This document shows, in pieces, positions 1 to 11,399 of a stretch of 64,000 nt of DNA. Origin of the DNA: Saccopteryx bilineata. Lineage: Eukaryota; Chordata; Mammalia; Chiroptera; Emballonuridae. The DNA is taken from assembly GCF_036850765.1 (NCBI RefSeq), contig NC_089494.1, forward strand, positions 61,250,309 through 61,314,308. Direction: 5' to 3'. How positions within the stretch are numbered: the stretch's first letter is position 1; every line of letters starts with the position of its first letter. A model generated the notes under the pieces. That model was not told where the DNA came from. It worked only from the letters and a program-made list of their open reading frames with translations, and did no database searches. The position numbers were made by a program, and so were the translations under genes.

Positions 1-2457
1 AAAATTATGTCCTTAGCAACAAGAAATTCCCCAAAGAAGAAACCATCTCTAACATTATTTGTTTAATTTTAGGGGTAGTGGTTGAACTAATATAATAAGT
101 CAAAAGTTATATATTTATGGGAATACCTGGTATCCATCTATGGCCAAATATCAGTGAGAAATTTTGATTGATTGATAATTGGTTACACTGTCATGATTTC
201 ATCAGTCTGATCTGCTACACATAAACTATTAAAAAAATTTGTTCCTTAGTATATAATTAATTTTTGAGTAGCTAAAAATATGGAGCAATGGTAAGATAAT
301 GCTAAAATAATTTACATTTTGTTTTATTTAGACCGAATGATTTTTTTCAGCATCTACTTTAACTTTACCAAATATACTTTACTTGGATTAGAAAAAAATC
401 AAGAATTGCTCACATTTAAATGGGACTTTGACATTTTCAAAATGTCTTTATGTTCCTTATTTCACTTCTGGTATATTTTACCCCCTGGATGTAGAATTAC
501 CATGGGCCTCTCTAAATATCACTATGTACTGAGTCTGTGCTAGGCTGTGCTATGCTCTGGGGAGACGAAGGGCTAGATAATACTAGTCCTTGAGAAAATC
601 CCAGAGGTGGCAAGCAGCTAAACCAAAGAATTACAATACAGTGTGATAAGTGTTCTATATTAATACACACACACACGCACACACATACATACATGGCTGT
701 GGAAGCGAAGAAATGGACATCTAACCTCTTTCCTATGCAGACTTACACTGTATTAAGTTGACTGTTAAGATCAGTGAAATAATTAGGAAGGCAAAAAGGA
801 AAGATTTTCTGGATAGAGACAACAGTATGTGTTTAGTTAGCTATACAAAATTTACATTTTTATAGATAAAAATGGTTAAGTATTGATTATTTCATAAGTT
901 CAAACTAATGGGAAAGTGGTTCCAGGTACCAGATTATAAGATTGTATCTGCTTGACATACATATCTAGCCCTGTTTTATATTACAGAAATTAATGAGAGA
1001 AACTTGTAGTTATGAGTCTCAAAATCAAGCTGACACAGCAGACAGGCAGAAAGTTTCTTGGAAGTTATATGTTTGATTACTCATAACATGGTTTCTCATC
1101 AATAGTGCCATTAATAACGAACTATAACTAGTGATACTGATACTGACTATAGTATTTTATAGAAATGAGTTTTCTAAATAGCACTGTTTCTTTTTAAAGT
1201 GAAACTTTTAAGGTTTCCTTTTTGTACTTTGATCACTATAAACCCATTCTTGACTCAAATACAATAGTCTGAACAATTTAATCTTTTTATTAATGGTTCA
1301 GATTTATTATGAGCATCAATTTTTGTTCTGTGCATTAATATAGTGTTGCAGTTCATTATTATTGGGATGTGAGGAACTGTTTGACCCAACAGACTTGCTT
1401 TTTTATTGCTTAACTTTTATTCTTTTGATTTTTATGCTGTCATTAATCATGCCAGGGAGCCTAATGAATCTAATCTGCTAAATTACTTTGCATTAAGCTT
1501 TCTGGATAAGAGACTGAGGGGTGGAAAATGAAGTGCCTGAGCTTTTGTGTACACCCATTTGCTATGTTCAGTTAATTTTGGGTTCATGGCTGAAATCTGC
1601 ATAGTTAAGGTTAATGTAAGTCCAAGTAAGTAGATATGTTTGTAAATTAAGGTGCTTTTTATGTTATCAACTTAATAAATTTATATTATTTCTAACTTTG
1701 AGTATTGGTAATTATCACTAAGCTGTGTCTTTAATATTTGAGGGTGACCCAGTGAGATTAACTGGACTGTCTCCATTTGAAACTTTTACAGAGAATCTTC
1801 TACATTAATGCATCCAAAACAAAAGCTGATATGCTCATTCTGTAATAAGGAACAGGACAAATCACCATTGATTTATCAGATTCAGATTTAGATGTGGATG
1901 AATTGCCTAGATCAGAGGCAACTAAGCCATTTAAATATCACATCTACTTTCACTGGTTTCATGTCCGGCACAGTGCCTTGCAGCGCATGTGAGGTATCTG
2001 TGGTTATTCACTGGGATTCACTGGTTATTGGGGTTTCCTGCATGGAGCTGAGTTTTCAAGATAAATTTTTCATTTTCAAATGAATAGAGTGAAATTTTTT
2101 CCTGACTCCCTTGATGTTTCAAAATTTTCACATAATCAAAAGGTAATAACACCTTCAACAGGTAACCAGTAATATATATAAGCAGTCCCAAGGCAAATGA
2201 TAAAGTAAAAACTGAAATATGCTATCCAGTTGTAGTGTTATCTTAAATTTTTATAAAAGTTGCAGTTTTTATACAAATACTAAAATATAAAAACTGATGT
2301 GTACGAACTAAACATATTTAAGCAACATATCTTGTTTATTCTTTGATATTTTGTTAAAAATATCTAGTTTCATTATCTTAGTCTTCACTTGTTTTAAACA
2401 GTAAGAAATGTTTAATCTGACGCTAGTGGTAAAGTATATAACTTGTTCCTTCTCCAG
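1..2457 (+). other. ATF2: ATF2 intron (3' part), upstream of the penultimate coding exon
   Basis: AT-rich sequence ending in a polypyrimidine-rich acceptor (tgttccttctccag) at 2457. The bZIP basic-region exon of ATF2 is not visible here, so it must lie left of the window. It holds a short (CA)n-type microsatellite at about 664-692 and otherwise no repeat I can name. A short stretch near 1868-1935 reads open and acidic in one frame, but it has no splice sites and I do not call it an exon. Confidence 0.75.
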
Positions 2458-2563
2458 AGTGAAGTCACCCTGCTGAGAAATGAAGTGGCACAGCTGAAAC
2501 AGCTTCTTCTGGCTCATAAAGATTGCCCTGTAACCGCCATGCAGAAGAAATCTGGCTATCATA
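2458..2563 (+). CDS. ATF2: ATF2 penultimate coding exon (leucine zipper and nuclear export signal)
   Basis: This exon encodes 35 complete codons plus the first base of a split Thr codon, beginning SEVTLLRNEVAQLKQLLLAH. It matches human ATF2 from about residue 396 to 430 as I recall it. ATF2 is a CREB/AP-1 family bZIP transcription factor that dimerises with JUN or itself and binds CRE sites in the nucleus after JNK/p38 phosphorylation. The exon carries the C-terminal half of the leucine zipper and the zipper-embedded nuclear export signal, VAQLKQLLL (human 405-413). Boundaries are supported by an acceptor (ctccag, ending 2457) and a donor (gtgagt, from 2564). The exon ends in phase 1 and the next exon supplies CT to complete the Thr codon. 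No stop, frameshift or unusual residue is seen. Confidence is high because sequence, splice sites and phase all agree. Confidence 0.96.
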
Positions 2564-3027
2564 GTGAGTAATGTTCCATTACCTGTAGCCTTAGGCTACA
2601 TCAGTGAAATACTGCCACAGTGAACCAGGCTCCCATTAAAACAACGGAGACTGAAATTCTAATATTTAACATTAGAACTTCTACAAGGTTATTATGGAAT
2701 GGGATATACTTCTTAGAATCTACAGTTTTTGAATTTTCCTATTTCTAGCTTTTTTGTAGGGATGGCTGTAGATCAACAAGATGGGTTAGTTAATAATTTA
2801 AAATATAGTGTAAGTACTGATGAGTGTTTTCTCTTCCCAGTGTAACACTTTGGAACATCTCTTTTCCAACCTGCATTCAAGCTTCATTTTTTTTAAATCA
2901 CCTGTCTTCACTTAATATATAGTATTTGTTTATATAGTATCAGATCCTGTTGCTCATTATTAGATAACAGCATTGTGCAGTTGTTTTTTTAATTGTTGTG
3001 AACCTTTTTATATCGAATCTTCTAGTT

Positions 3028-3200
3028 CAGGCGTCCCCAAACTACGGCCCCCTGAGGCCGTTTATCCAGCCCTCGCCGCACTTCCGGAAGGGGCACCTCT
3101 TTTATTGGTGGTCAGTGAGAGGAGCACTGTATGTGGCGGCCCTCCAACGGTCTGAGGGACAGTGAACTGGCCCCCTGTGTAAAAAGTTTGGGGACCCCTG
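3028..3200. mobile_element. Short non-autonomous hAT element (CAGGGGTCCCCAAACT family)
   Basis: The termini CAGGCGTCCCCAAACT and AGTTTGGGGACCCCTG are inverted repeats. The 173-bp body matches the ends of the longer copies at 4223 and 47111 but lacks their A/T-rich middle, so it is an internal-deletion derivative. The flanking 8-mers do not match, unlike the longer copies. It lies in the last intron of ATF2. Confidence 0.8.
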
Positions 3201-4222
3201 TAAAAAGTGCTAAAATAGAACAGTATTTAAATTATCTGCTTATTGGTTTCCTCTTAAATATATTCCCTCAAAATGAGATTTGTCTGTGTTCAGCATTTTA
3301 GAGGTTAATTGTGGTTTTTTCTTCTTGTAATGTCCTTTTTGATAAGATGCACAATGTTGCAACCAGCTGTTACTCTTGAATAAATGGCCTATTTTGTCCA
3401 TCCTACACAGATTTGTAACAAATAACAGGACTAGGAACGTGTTAGGCAACATTCATAATGTATAACCCGGGGCTTTCATTTTTGTGATTTAGTGATATTT
3501 CAGGATATTTGTAAATGTGAAGATTGGTTCAACCATATGTATCCACTTCATTTTAATTTGCCAGTGTCAGTAATTCAAAAGAAAGAAACATTTTTTTGGA
3601 TGCAAACAGTTCCTCAGGTGCTCACAATAAAACTTATTGGACACCATCTTTACTTGCAGTCATTGTAAGCAGTTTCATCAGAATGGCAATATTTTTTAAT
3701 TTAAAAGGTTCTGTAGATTTAGCAACTCTCTATTGCCATTTATATTTAGAACATTGATTTTTGTCAGTTTTGAGCAAATAAATCTCAATCCTTTGATATC
3801 TAGTCATTTTGACAGGATGGTAAAACACACTGTGGAGTAAATTGGACGCATATAGAAATGCTTAGAGTTTGTATTAATAATTGCTGCAGGGATGAGGCCA
3901 TTACGGCTTTCATCTGACTTAACATAATTTCCTATAGCAGCTACTGAGTTCAGCATTATGCATACATGATTTTCTTAAGTGTTCTCTGGAATTTTGATAG
4001 CTCAAGAGGAGCTGTACAATTGATTCTATAAAATTAGAAAATTAACTCATTTTGCATTCAATTAAAAATTATCTGCAATTTTTAAATTTTAGATAATTTA
4101 TTGGATAATCCCAACAGTTCTCTCTCTATTCTGTGTTCAGCAAATGTAAGCTAATTTTTTATTTTAAGCAGTAATTTATAGTTATATTTAAGTGTATAGC
4201 TATATGGGTTTATGTCCTATAC

Positions 4223-4965
4223 CAGGGGTCCCCAAACTATGGCCTGCAGGCCACATGCGGCCCCCTGAGGCCATTTATCCGGCCCCCGCCACACTTCCGG
4301 AAGGGGCACCTCTTTCATTGGTGGTCAGTGAGAGGAGCATCGTTCCCATTGAAATACTGTGTTGATTTAAATTTACTTGCTCTTTATTTTATTTTATTTT
4401 ATTTTTTATTTCTTTTCTTTCTGAAGCTGGAAACGGGGAGAGACAGTCAGACAGACTCCCGCATGCGCCCGACCGGGATCCACCCGGCACGCCCACTAGG
4501 GGCGACGCTCTGCCCACCAGGGGGGATGCTCTGCCCCTCCCGGGGGTCGCTCTGCTGCGACCAGAGCCACTCTAGCGCCTGGGGCAGAGGCCAAGGAGCC
4601 ATCCCCAGCGCCGGGGCCATCTTTGCACCAATGGAGCCTTGGCTGCGGGAGGGGAAGAGAGAGACAGAGAGGAAGGAGAGGGGGATGGAGAAGCAAATGG
4701 GCACTTCTCCTATGTGCCCTGGCCGGGAATCGAACCCAGGTCCCCCGCACGCCAGGCCGACGCTCTACCGCTGAGCCAACCGACCAGGGCTTACTTGTTC
4801 TTTATTTTAAATATTGTATTTGTTCCAGTTTGGTTTTTTTTACTTTAAAATAAGATATGTGCAGTGTGCATAGGGATTTGTTCATAGTTTTTTTTATAGT
4901 CCGGCCCTCCAACGGTCTGAAGGGCAGTGAACTGGCCCCCTGTGTAAAAAGTCTGGGGACCCCTG
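4223..4965. mobile_element. Non-autonomous hAT element, split by a SINE
   Basis: CAGGGGTCCCCAAACT at the left end is repeated inverted at the right end, and the element is flanked by a perfect 8-bp target duplication, TCCTATAC (4215-4222 and 4966-4973). Without the SINE at 4392-4790 it is about 330 bp, like the intact copy at 47111-47442 and in the opposite orientation to it. It has no transposase reading frame. It may be the family called OC1 or a relative; that name is from memory and uncertain. Confidence 0.92.
4392..4790 (-). mobile_element. Large tRNA-derived SINE (Rhin-like), nested in a hAT element
   Basis: On the minus strand this begins with the tRNA-like head (GCCCTGGTCGGTTGGCTCAG) with A and B boxes, followed by the ~300-bp body and an A-rich tail (read as T-rich at 4392-4430). 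It is flanked by an 18/19 match duplication of hAT sequence (4373-4391 and 4791-4809), which proves insertion into the transposon. The CTCF-like core is present twice but degraded (ccactaggggcg, ccaccaggggggat). Confidence 0.93.
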
Positions 4966-5125
4966 TCCTATACCCTTAAATAAACTGACTGAAAATCTAG
5001 ATTAATAAGTTTTAGTGAATATATATTATACTTGGTTGTGAGAAGAATGCAAGACATTTTTGGTTTTGGGAATTACACCTTTTTCCCATCAAGTCATCTA
5101 AGTAATCAAATTAACTGAAGTACAG

Positions 5126-5500
5126 GCCCTGGCCGGTTGGCTCAGTGGTAGAGTGTCGGCCTGGCGTGCAGGAGTCCTGGGTTCGATTCCCGGCCAGGGC
5201 ACACAGAGAAGCACCCATCTGCTTCTCCACCCCTCCCCCTCTCCTTCCTCTCTGTCTCTCTCTTCCCCTCCTGCATCCAAGGCTCCATTGGAGCAAAGTT
5301 TGCCCGGGCGCTTAGGATGGCTCTGTGGCCTCTGCCTCAGGCGCTAGAATGGCTCTGGTTGCAACAGAGCAACGCCCCAGATGGGCAGAGCATCGCCCCC
5401 TGGTGGGCATGCTGGGTGGATCCCAGTGCGGTGCATGCGGGAGTCTGTCTGTCTGACTGCCTCCCCATTTCCAACTTCAGAAAAATACAAAAAAAAAAAA
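5126..5500 (+). mobile_element. Large tRNA-derived SINE (Rhin-like)
   Basis: A full-length copy with tRNA head, body and poly(A) tail, flanked by the duplication TTAACTGAAGTA (5111-5122 and 5501-5512). The reverse-complement CTCF-like core CGCCCCCTGGTGG is intact at 5394-5406. Confidence 0.95.
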
Positions 5501-6118
5501 TTAACTGAAGTATAGTTCTAGCATAAAATTAGTCTTCATCATCTTAGATAATTGGATTTTGCAGAAAATTTTAAGTAATTTTTATTTTCAAATTTGAAAT
5601 CTTTGGGAAAAATCTGATTTCTCTATTGTTTAATTGTCAAGGTAAATGTAGAGATTGACTAAGTGAATATTTAAATTTTGTAGAAAATTGAAGAAATTTA
5701 TAAAGATACAGCAATTGCTAATGGTGAGCTGTAGTGCTAGTTAATTCTTTGAAAACATTTCAGAGAGAAAACAGGTTTAATAGAAATAAAGGAATATTAC
5801 AGAATCATGAGGATAAAAGTGACAGTTTAAAGTCACACTGTCACAGGGTCGCAATTTTAACACTGAAAGTTGTGTGTCCTAGGAAACCTCAGTCATAGAG
5901 AAACTGACAATTGGCACCTTAACCATCAGATAGTATAAAATGTGAATGAAAATATGATACATTCCAAATGTTTCGGTTCTGTGAAGAATAAAGTTTATTG
6001 CCATTAATTCATATTATCTAGATCTCTGAGCATAATTAAAATTGTCTTATAATTGTTTCTATAATCATAAATGGGGAAGGAACGCTTCTTGGGCCCTAAA
6101 TGTAATTGAGAACTTGTA

Positions 6119-6230
6119 CAATTGGGGCAAAAGTCAGTTTACAGTTGTGAATACACGAAACACAGTTTATTCTTGTATTTTTATTATTATTTTTATATGA
6201 ACAACTATAAGCCTACTTTTGCCCCCCCTG
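6119..6230. mobile_element. Short mariner-type MITE
   Basis: A 112-bp element bounded by TA dinucleotides (6117-6118 and 6231-6232). Its ends are inverted repeats over about 28 bp (TTGGGGCAAAAGTCAGTTTA on the left; the right end read inverted is GGGGGGCAAAAGTAGGCTTA). The TA target and short length fit a non-autonomous Tc1/mariner element of the kind known in bats. It has no coding capacity. Confidence 0.8.
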
Positions 6231-6695
6231 TATTTTTAGTACTGAAAATATGTATGAACAGAGGTAGTTGTCAAACAGCTGGTTTCTTTCCATGCAGGGC
6301 TGAGAATGGCAGTGAGTGCCGTAAGATCTCTGTGTCTTTCTAGTGCTTGTGATTATACTAGTAATTTTCCTCCCCTCCCCTTCTACAAGTGATCAAAGGT
6401 ACAGATGTATCATATTATAAAGGTAGTTTGTGTATAAAATTTATAATTACAGAATTTACAAGTGAGTACCTATTCTTTGTACAGCCTAAAGATTTGCTTT
6501 ACCTAATTCTGAAAGACTGGAAATAATCACTTGTTCCTTAGAATTTACTGTTTAATTTTGAGTCACTGCCTTCTGTATATTTACATTTCCTTATTACACT
6601 CATCACAGATCAACCTCTTTATTTTTGAAAGCTAGTGCATTCCTTAACCTTGACAGAAAGGTCAGTTTGTTGGCCTGTTGAAAAATAGTGGTAAA

Positions 6696-6887
6696 GCCTG
6701 ACCTGCAGTGGCGCAGTGGGTAAAAGCATCGACCTGTAACACTGAGGTTGCCGGTTCGAAACCCCAGGCTTCCCTGGTCAAGGCACATATGGGAGTTGAT
6801 GCTTTATGCTCCTCCCTCCCTTCTCTCTGTCTCTCTCTCTCTGTCTCCTCTCTCTAAAATGAATAAATAAGAATCTAAAAAAAAAAG
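6696..6887 (+). mobile_element. Short tRNA-derived SINE (GCCTGACC type)
   Basis: A tRNA-like head with B box GGTTCGAAACC, then a CT-rich body and AATAAATAA/A-rich tail. It is flanked by the perfect duplication AAAATAGTGGTAAA (6682-6695 and 6888-6901). No CTCF-like core is present in this shorter family. Confidence 0.93.
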
Positions 6888-7544
6888 AAAATAGTGGTAA
6901 AATAAAGAGGGCTTTTTAGTGGTCTCTAATGTTTCTTTGAACACATAACAGTTGTATTTGCTATTTAACTAAATTGTGTTATATAACATTTATTATAATT
7001 TTAAAATAATTATGATTGTGATTTCATTATACCTTGAGGTCAAATTTTTATCCAGTGTGTGGTTTTGCATTCATAGAAGATTATGGAGAAGATGGGATCA
7101 CTTATACGTTTTAAAACTTGCTTTTTAAAAATGTATGAATTGGGGCAAATGTCTCAAAATTCTGTAAGAATTGCTGTATTTCAAAAAACCCTCAAAATAA
7201 GGAATTTTACCTGAGTAAGAGTTGTGCTTTGCTAGGTTCATCCTTCTTCTATATTATACATCATGGGATAAGTCCTGTTTCATAGGGCCCAAGTCTTTTG
7301 ATAATTGACTTCAAGAATGGGGATTTGGCCATTAGTAAGCAGGCCAGTATGCATTCTCAGATTTGATAGAAAGCCAGCTTATTGTCTCTTCTAAACACTA
7401 AATAAAAAATGATTTTAATGCCAGTATGACATTGTTTTTAGAATGTTCAATAATAAAGTTAAACAATATTGTTTAGGAGTACATACCTATTTGGCAAAGC
7501 TTCAAAGAAAAAACAAGGGAATGGTTAAAGAAATATCAGAATGG

Positions 7545-7695
7545 TGAGCATCTCTGGTAAGGAGAGGAGCTTACAGGTAGCATCAGGGTTATTGGGAATG
7601 TTCTCTTAAGTTAGGGGCTGGGTTCACAGGTGTTTGTTATTGTGTCTTATAACTACGTACACTGTGTGTTGTGCATATCACATTTCACTAAAATT
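7545..7695 (+). mobile_element. L1 3' end fragment (old)
   Basis: The pattern of a ggtgtttgtta stretch, then tacactgtgtgttgtgcat, then an A-rich 'cacatttcactaaaatta' end resembles the 3' UTR of ancient mammalian L1 elements. Boundaries are approximate and the match is from memory. Confidence 0.45.
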
Positions 7696-8140
7696 ATTAG
7701 ATTCTATTCTGTTAAAGATATGGGAGATTTGTTTTTCAGGCCTACAAACTTGTAGATTTCTTTTTGTAAATATTTAGAATGCCTTCTCCTGAATATCTTT
7801 CAATTACAGCATTAGAGTTTTATATAGATCTTTATTTGAATCTCAATTCATGCAACTGTAACAGCTGGTGACATTTAGATTCTAGATATTGCTTATTCTC
7901 ATGTGTATGCATCATTAGAGTCAGGTGTTGTGAGCACCCATTACGGCACTAGGTGGAAAGTCAGCCAGAATAAATATAGTTCTAGAGACTGTGGAGGGAA
8001 TAATTTGAAGATATAATTTGTATGTGAATTCATTTTCTTTATGCATGTGGCAGTACATTTTTTTTTTTTAATAAGAATGGGGTGTAGGCAAATAGATTGG
8101 TTTTGTTAAATGTGTTGTTTAAGAAGGGTTTGAATATAGC

Positions 8141-8255
8141 AAGGGAGAGAAAGAGAAGCAGATGGTCGCTTCTCCTGTGTGCCCTGACTGGAAATCAAAC
8201 CCAGGACATCCATACACTGGGCCAACACTATCCACTGAGCCAGTTGGTCAGGGCC
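8141..8255 (-). mobile_element. Truncated large SINE (head only)
   Basis: Minus-strand tRNA head plus the first ~40 bp of the body, ending in the ccagttggtcagggcc acceptor-stem sequence at 8255. The rest of the body and the tail are missing. It lies directly before a second, full-length SINE, so the two form a close pair. Confidence 0.8.
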
Positions 8256-8269
8256 GTAAAAAACTTTTT

Positions 8270-8642
8270 TTTTTTTTTTTAGTATTTTTCTTAAGTTGGA
8301 AACGGGGAGGCAGTCAGACTGACTCCCGCATGCGCCCGACTGGGATCCACCCAGGACGCCCACCAGGGGGCGATGCTCTGCCCATCTGGAGTGTCGCTCT
8401 GTTGCAACCAGAGCCATTCCAGCGCCTGAGGCAGAGGCCACAGAGCCATCCTCAGCACCTGGGCCAACTTTGCTCCAGTGGAGCCTTGGCTGCAGGAGGG
8501 GAAGAGAGAGACAGAGAGGAAGGAGAGGGGGAGGGGTGGAGAAGCAGATGGGCGCTTCTCCTGTGTGCCCTGGCCAGGAATCGAACCCAGGACTCCTGCA
8601 CGCCAGGCCGACGCTCTATCACTGAGCCAAACGGACAGTGCC
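8270..8642 (-). mobile_element. Large tRNA-derived SINE (Rhin-like)
   Basis: A full-length minus-strand copy ending only ~90 bp before the last ATF2 exon. It is flanked by AAAAAACTTTTT (8258-8269 and 8643-8654). An intact CTCF-like core CCACCAGGGGGCG lies at 8360-8372. Confidence 0.93.
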
Positions 8643-8734
8643 AAAAAACTTTTTACTCTGTATATTGACTCAGCTTACTGATACATTCTTAACAATCTTT
8701 TAAGAAACTGAGTAATTTTCCTTTTTCCACTCAG

Positions 8735-8961
8735 CTGCTGATAAAGATGATAGTTCAGAAGACCTGTCCGTGCCGAGTAGTCCTCATACTGAAGCTATAC
8801 AGCACAGTTCTGTCAGCACATCCAACGGAGTCAGTTCAACCTCCAAGGCAGAAGCTGTAGCCACTTCAGTCCTCACCCAGATGGCGGACCAGAGTACAGA
8901 GCCTGCACTTTCACAGATTGTTATGGCTCCTTCCTCCCAGTCACAGCCCTCAGGAAGTTGA
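8735..8961 (+). CDS. ATF2: ATF2 terminal coding exon (C-terminal tail with ATM sites)
   Basis: This exon encodes the last 75 residues of ATF2, from the split Thr through ADKDDSSEDLSVPSSPH to QSQPSGS and a TGA stop at 8959-8961. Counting back from a 505-residue protein, the two SQ motifs (LSQ and SSQ) fall on Ser490 and Ser498, the sites that ATM phosphorylates in human ATF2 in the DNA damage response. That agreement supports both the identity and an unaltered length. The acceptor is ctttttccactcag at 8721-8734 and the reading phase joins correctly with the exon at 2458-2563. A SINE ends 92 bp upstream of the exon but leaves the polypyrimidine tract intact. No disruption is visible, so the gene looks functional. 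Confidence 0.97.
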
Positions 8962-9273
8962 TTAGAAACCTACAGTGCAGCAGTTTTAGATACTCATTAG
9001 TGACTTCAAAGGGAAATCAAGGAAAGACCAGTTTCCATGTATGTGAAATCTGTGGTTGTAAATTTTTTTTTTTAACTTGAAATTAAATTTGGCTCTAAAG
9101 TTGGTGTAGCAGCAGTTGATGATCAAACCGAACAACAGTTTTTAGTCTCTGGAAAAAAACTGATTTTGCTTTTTTTATAAATATTGTTAGATTTATTAAT
9201 TTTTCTGTGCTCATTGTATAAATTGTATTATACTTCATCGTGGTTTATTTCATTTTTAATTTGGTGGTGTTTT

Positions 9274-9279
9274 AATAAA
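9274..9279 (+). terminator. ATF2: Proximal poly(A) signal AATAAA of ATF2
   Basis: A canonical hexamer about 310 bp after the stop, followed by a GT-rich stretch (gggggtgtta). It would give a short 3' UTR isoform. Confidence 0.5.
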
Positions 9280-11090
9280 TGGGGGTGTTACTGAATCTCT
9301 CCTCCCACTTCCATTTCTTTTGACCACCTCTTAACCCTCAACTGTGATGGTAATATTGTTATATCATTTATACCAAAGTTCTGCTTAAATTCCTATTGAC
9401 TTTGTATGATAACAAAGTCATAAAGCACTAATGAGAAATTTGTTTTTAACTTTTTGCCGTTTATTTTGCACATTATGCAAAAGGAAGAATATTAGAGAAC
9501 ACGTTTTAAGTGCGTGAAAACATGGTAAAAGACATACAGTGCTTTTATGCACACTTAATCTTAAACTAAATCAAGGTCATTAATAGTGCATTTTTATTTT
9601 ATAAGATTTTAAGTAGACATGAATTTTGGAATCCTTTATCATTTCAAAAATGACTATTTTTCAAGTCTTAAATTCAGTATTTTAAACCCTATGTTTTGAG
9701 GCTAATAAATGCGATATTATATCATGTACAATACAGGGTTATCAAATATCTAATAATTTTTTGAAATTAGGTTTTTGGGTTTTTTTTCAGATTTCAGGTT
9801 ACAAACTGAGAAGTTTATGCATAATTAAGTATGGTATAGTTGCCAGAAAAGCCTAAAAATTACTACTTAGAAAATTTAAGACTGTTTACCCCCATTGTCT
9901 TGTACTTGCAAGCTAACTTGTACTTATTCTTGTGAAAGCACTGTCATCTTTTAGTAGCAAATTTTGATAACGTTTCTTGTGGGAAAAAATCAGTATCTAT
10001 CTTTAGAACTATGTAATTATGTGGGAAGCAAAAGTGAGTGAGAGAGAGTATACGTATGTATGTGTATGTATGTCTTTCAATAGTTTATGCCAGCAATCTT
10101 TGCTTGAATGTTTAACGATGCCTTCAGTGTGATGCTGGCCAATAGGTGATTGCAACTTAAATGTCATTACTGTGCAGGCTTGGTTAACTAACATTCCATG
10201 ATGTAGTTTGTTTCTGATGAGATGATTGTAGGTACACTTTTCTCATTATCCAGTCATCTGTGGGATACTGAGTTTTCTAATGTGCCATTATCTATTTTTA
10301 TTCTGCAATTATGTTAAAAATACAGTACAATATTTTAAAATAGACTAAATTGTTAAAAATTTAAAGGTAGTAGATGTGTGTAAGAAAACTTTGTAAAATA
10401 GTAATGAGTCCTACCCAGTAGCAACTTCTGGCATTCAAGCAGGATTCCATTATGTAAATACCTGTAATGCATTTATAATAAGTTGTGTAGTTTGTTCTGT
10501 ACCCATACTACACTGTTTGCTAAAGTCTCAGTGCCATCTCCTAATGAGACTGACATTTAAAAACGTATATGGAATATCCTTGATAATTCAAGGAAATAGC
10601 CCACCTGCCTAAGTTCCAGACTGGGAAACATTCAAAATACACAAATGACATTTCAGGACTTTTAAGTTACGAAGATGATAGCAATTTTATTGTTTCGCTT
10701 ATTAAAATGAAGAACATTCTTAGTTGAAAATTCTACTTCTAAAATTTTTTTATTTTTAACTGATTTTATATTTTAAAGTAATCAATTTCTAATCATGATT
10801 TCACCATAGTTATGCTAAGGAGTTGATCTCAAAGGCACAAAATATGAATTCTGCAAGAAGGCTATTTTTATTGTAGTTTGGATGGGTTAGGAAAAGCCTC
10901 AAGTCTTCTCTCTCCTAAGTCCTTCAGTGCATTTTCCTTTCATTTTATTTATGCAACTTAAAGTTCTTTGATAACAGGAATTCTTGCAACTGTAAAATAA
11001 AGCTACATTAGATGTAAGAAGTCATGTAAACGGTTAATGAGCTTACCAACATTAGCAAAACTTTCATTGTAAATCAGTCTGTATTCAGCA

Positions 11091-11096
11091 AATAAA
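11091..11096 (+). terminator. ATF2: Distal poly(A) signal AATAAA of ATF2
   Basis: One of three hexamers clustered within 250 bp (10996, 11091, 11243). The repeat-free 3' UTR ends near here, which makes this cluster the likely main polyadenylation region; which hexamer is used cannot be told. Confidence 0.5.
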
Positions 11097-11399
11097 AATC
11101 ATTACTAGTTACACAAATTTCATTTTGACTTTCAGGATGTCACACTACTTCTGTACCTAGCATTTTGAGTCCTACATTTGCAATGTTACACAAACTGTAC
11201 TATTTTCTTTGATGTGCAGTTTGCATGAGTAAACCATCAGAGAATAAATTCTATCTTTAAATTATGTTCATAATTTGTTTGTTCTTAACTATCTTTCATA
11301 AAGTAACATCACCTGATAATGCTATTTATTTCCGTCAGGGCATTTATCACCTGAAAAGAACCTGGTATTCTATTTCTGTGATAAACTGTGTTTTTTCTC

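Larger units (their letters stand above)
2564..8734 (+). other. ATF2: ATF2 last intron
   Basis: This 6.2-kb intron runs from gtgagt at 2564 to the acceptor ctttttccactcag ending at 8734. It holds two hAT elements, one mariner MITE, five SINE copies (some truncated) and an L1 3' fragment, each listed separately. The remaining stretches (3201-4214, 5513-6116, 6902-7540, 7700-8140) are AT-rich single-copy-looking DNA in which I see no exon. Confidence 0.85.
8962..11250 (+). other. ATF2: ATF2 3' untranslated region (end approximate)
   Basis: About 2.2 kb of AT-rich, repeat-poor DNA follows the stop. No SINE, hAT element or LTR is present here, unlike the flanking DNA, which suggests selection against insertions. 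AATAAA signals at 9274-9279, 10996-11001, 11091-11096 and 11243-11248 allow one short and several long mRNA forms. The real end cannot be fixed without transcript data; about 11.1-11.27 kb is my estimate. Confidence 0.65.

Noticed and set aside
1868..1935. An acidic open stretch in the ATF2 intron as an extra exon
   Set aside because: No convincing splice sites flank it, and the stretch does not match any part of ATF2 that I know.
4328..4774. Long open frames inside SINEs (for example 4328-4774, 8162-8668, 14478-14915, 21618-22157, 29974-30429, 34800-35252)
   Set aside because: The same peptide phrases recur in every SINE copy in both orientations. They arise from the GC-rich SINE body and are not genes.
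5126..5205. Apparent tRNA genes at the heads of the large SINEs (also at 12790, 23511, 29089, 34818, 35963 and minus-strand copies)
   Set aside because: They have A and B boxes and a paired acceptor stem, but each is followed by the same SINE body and poly(A) tail and is flanked by target duplications. They are SINE heads, not functional tRNA genes.
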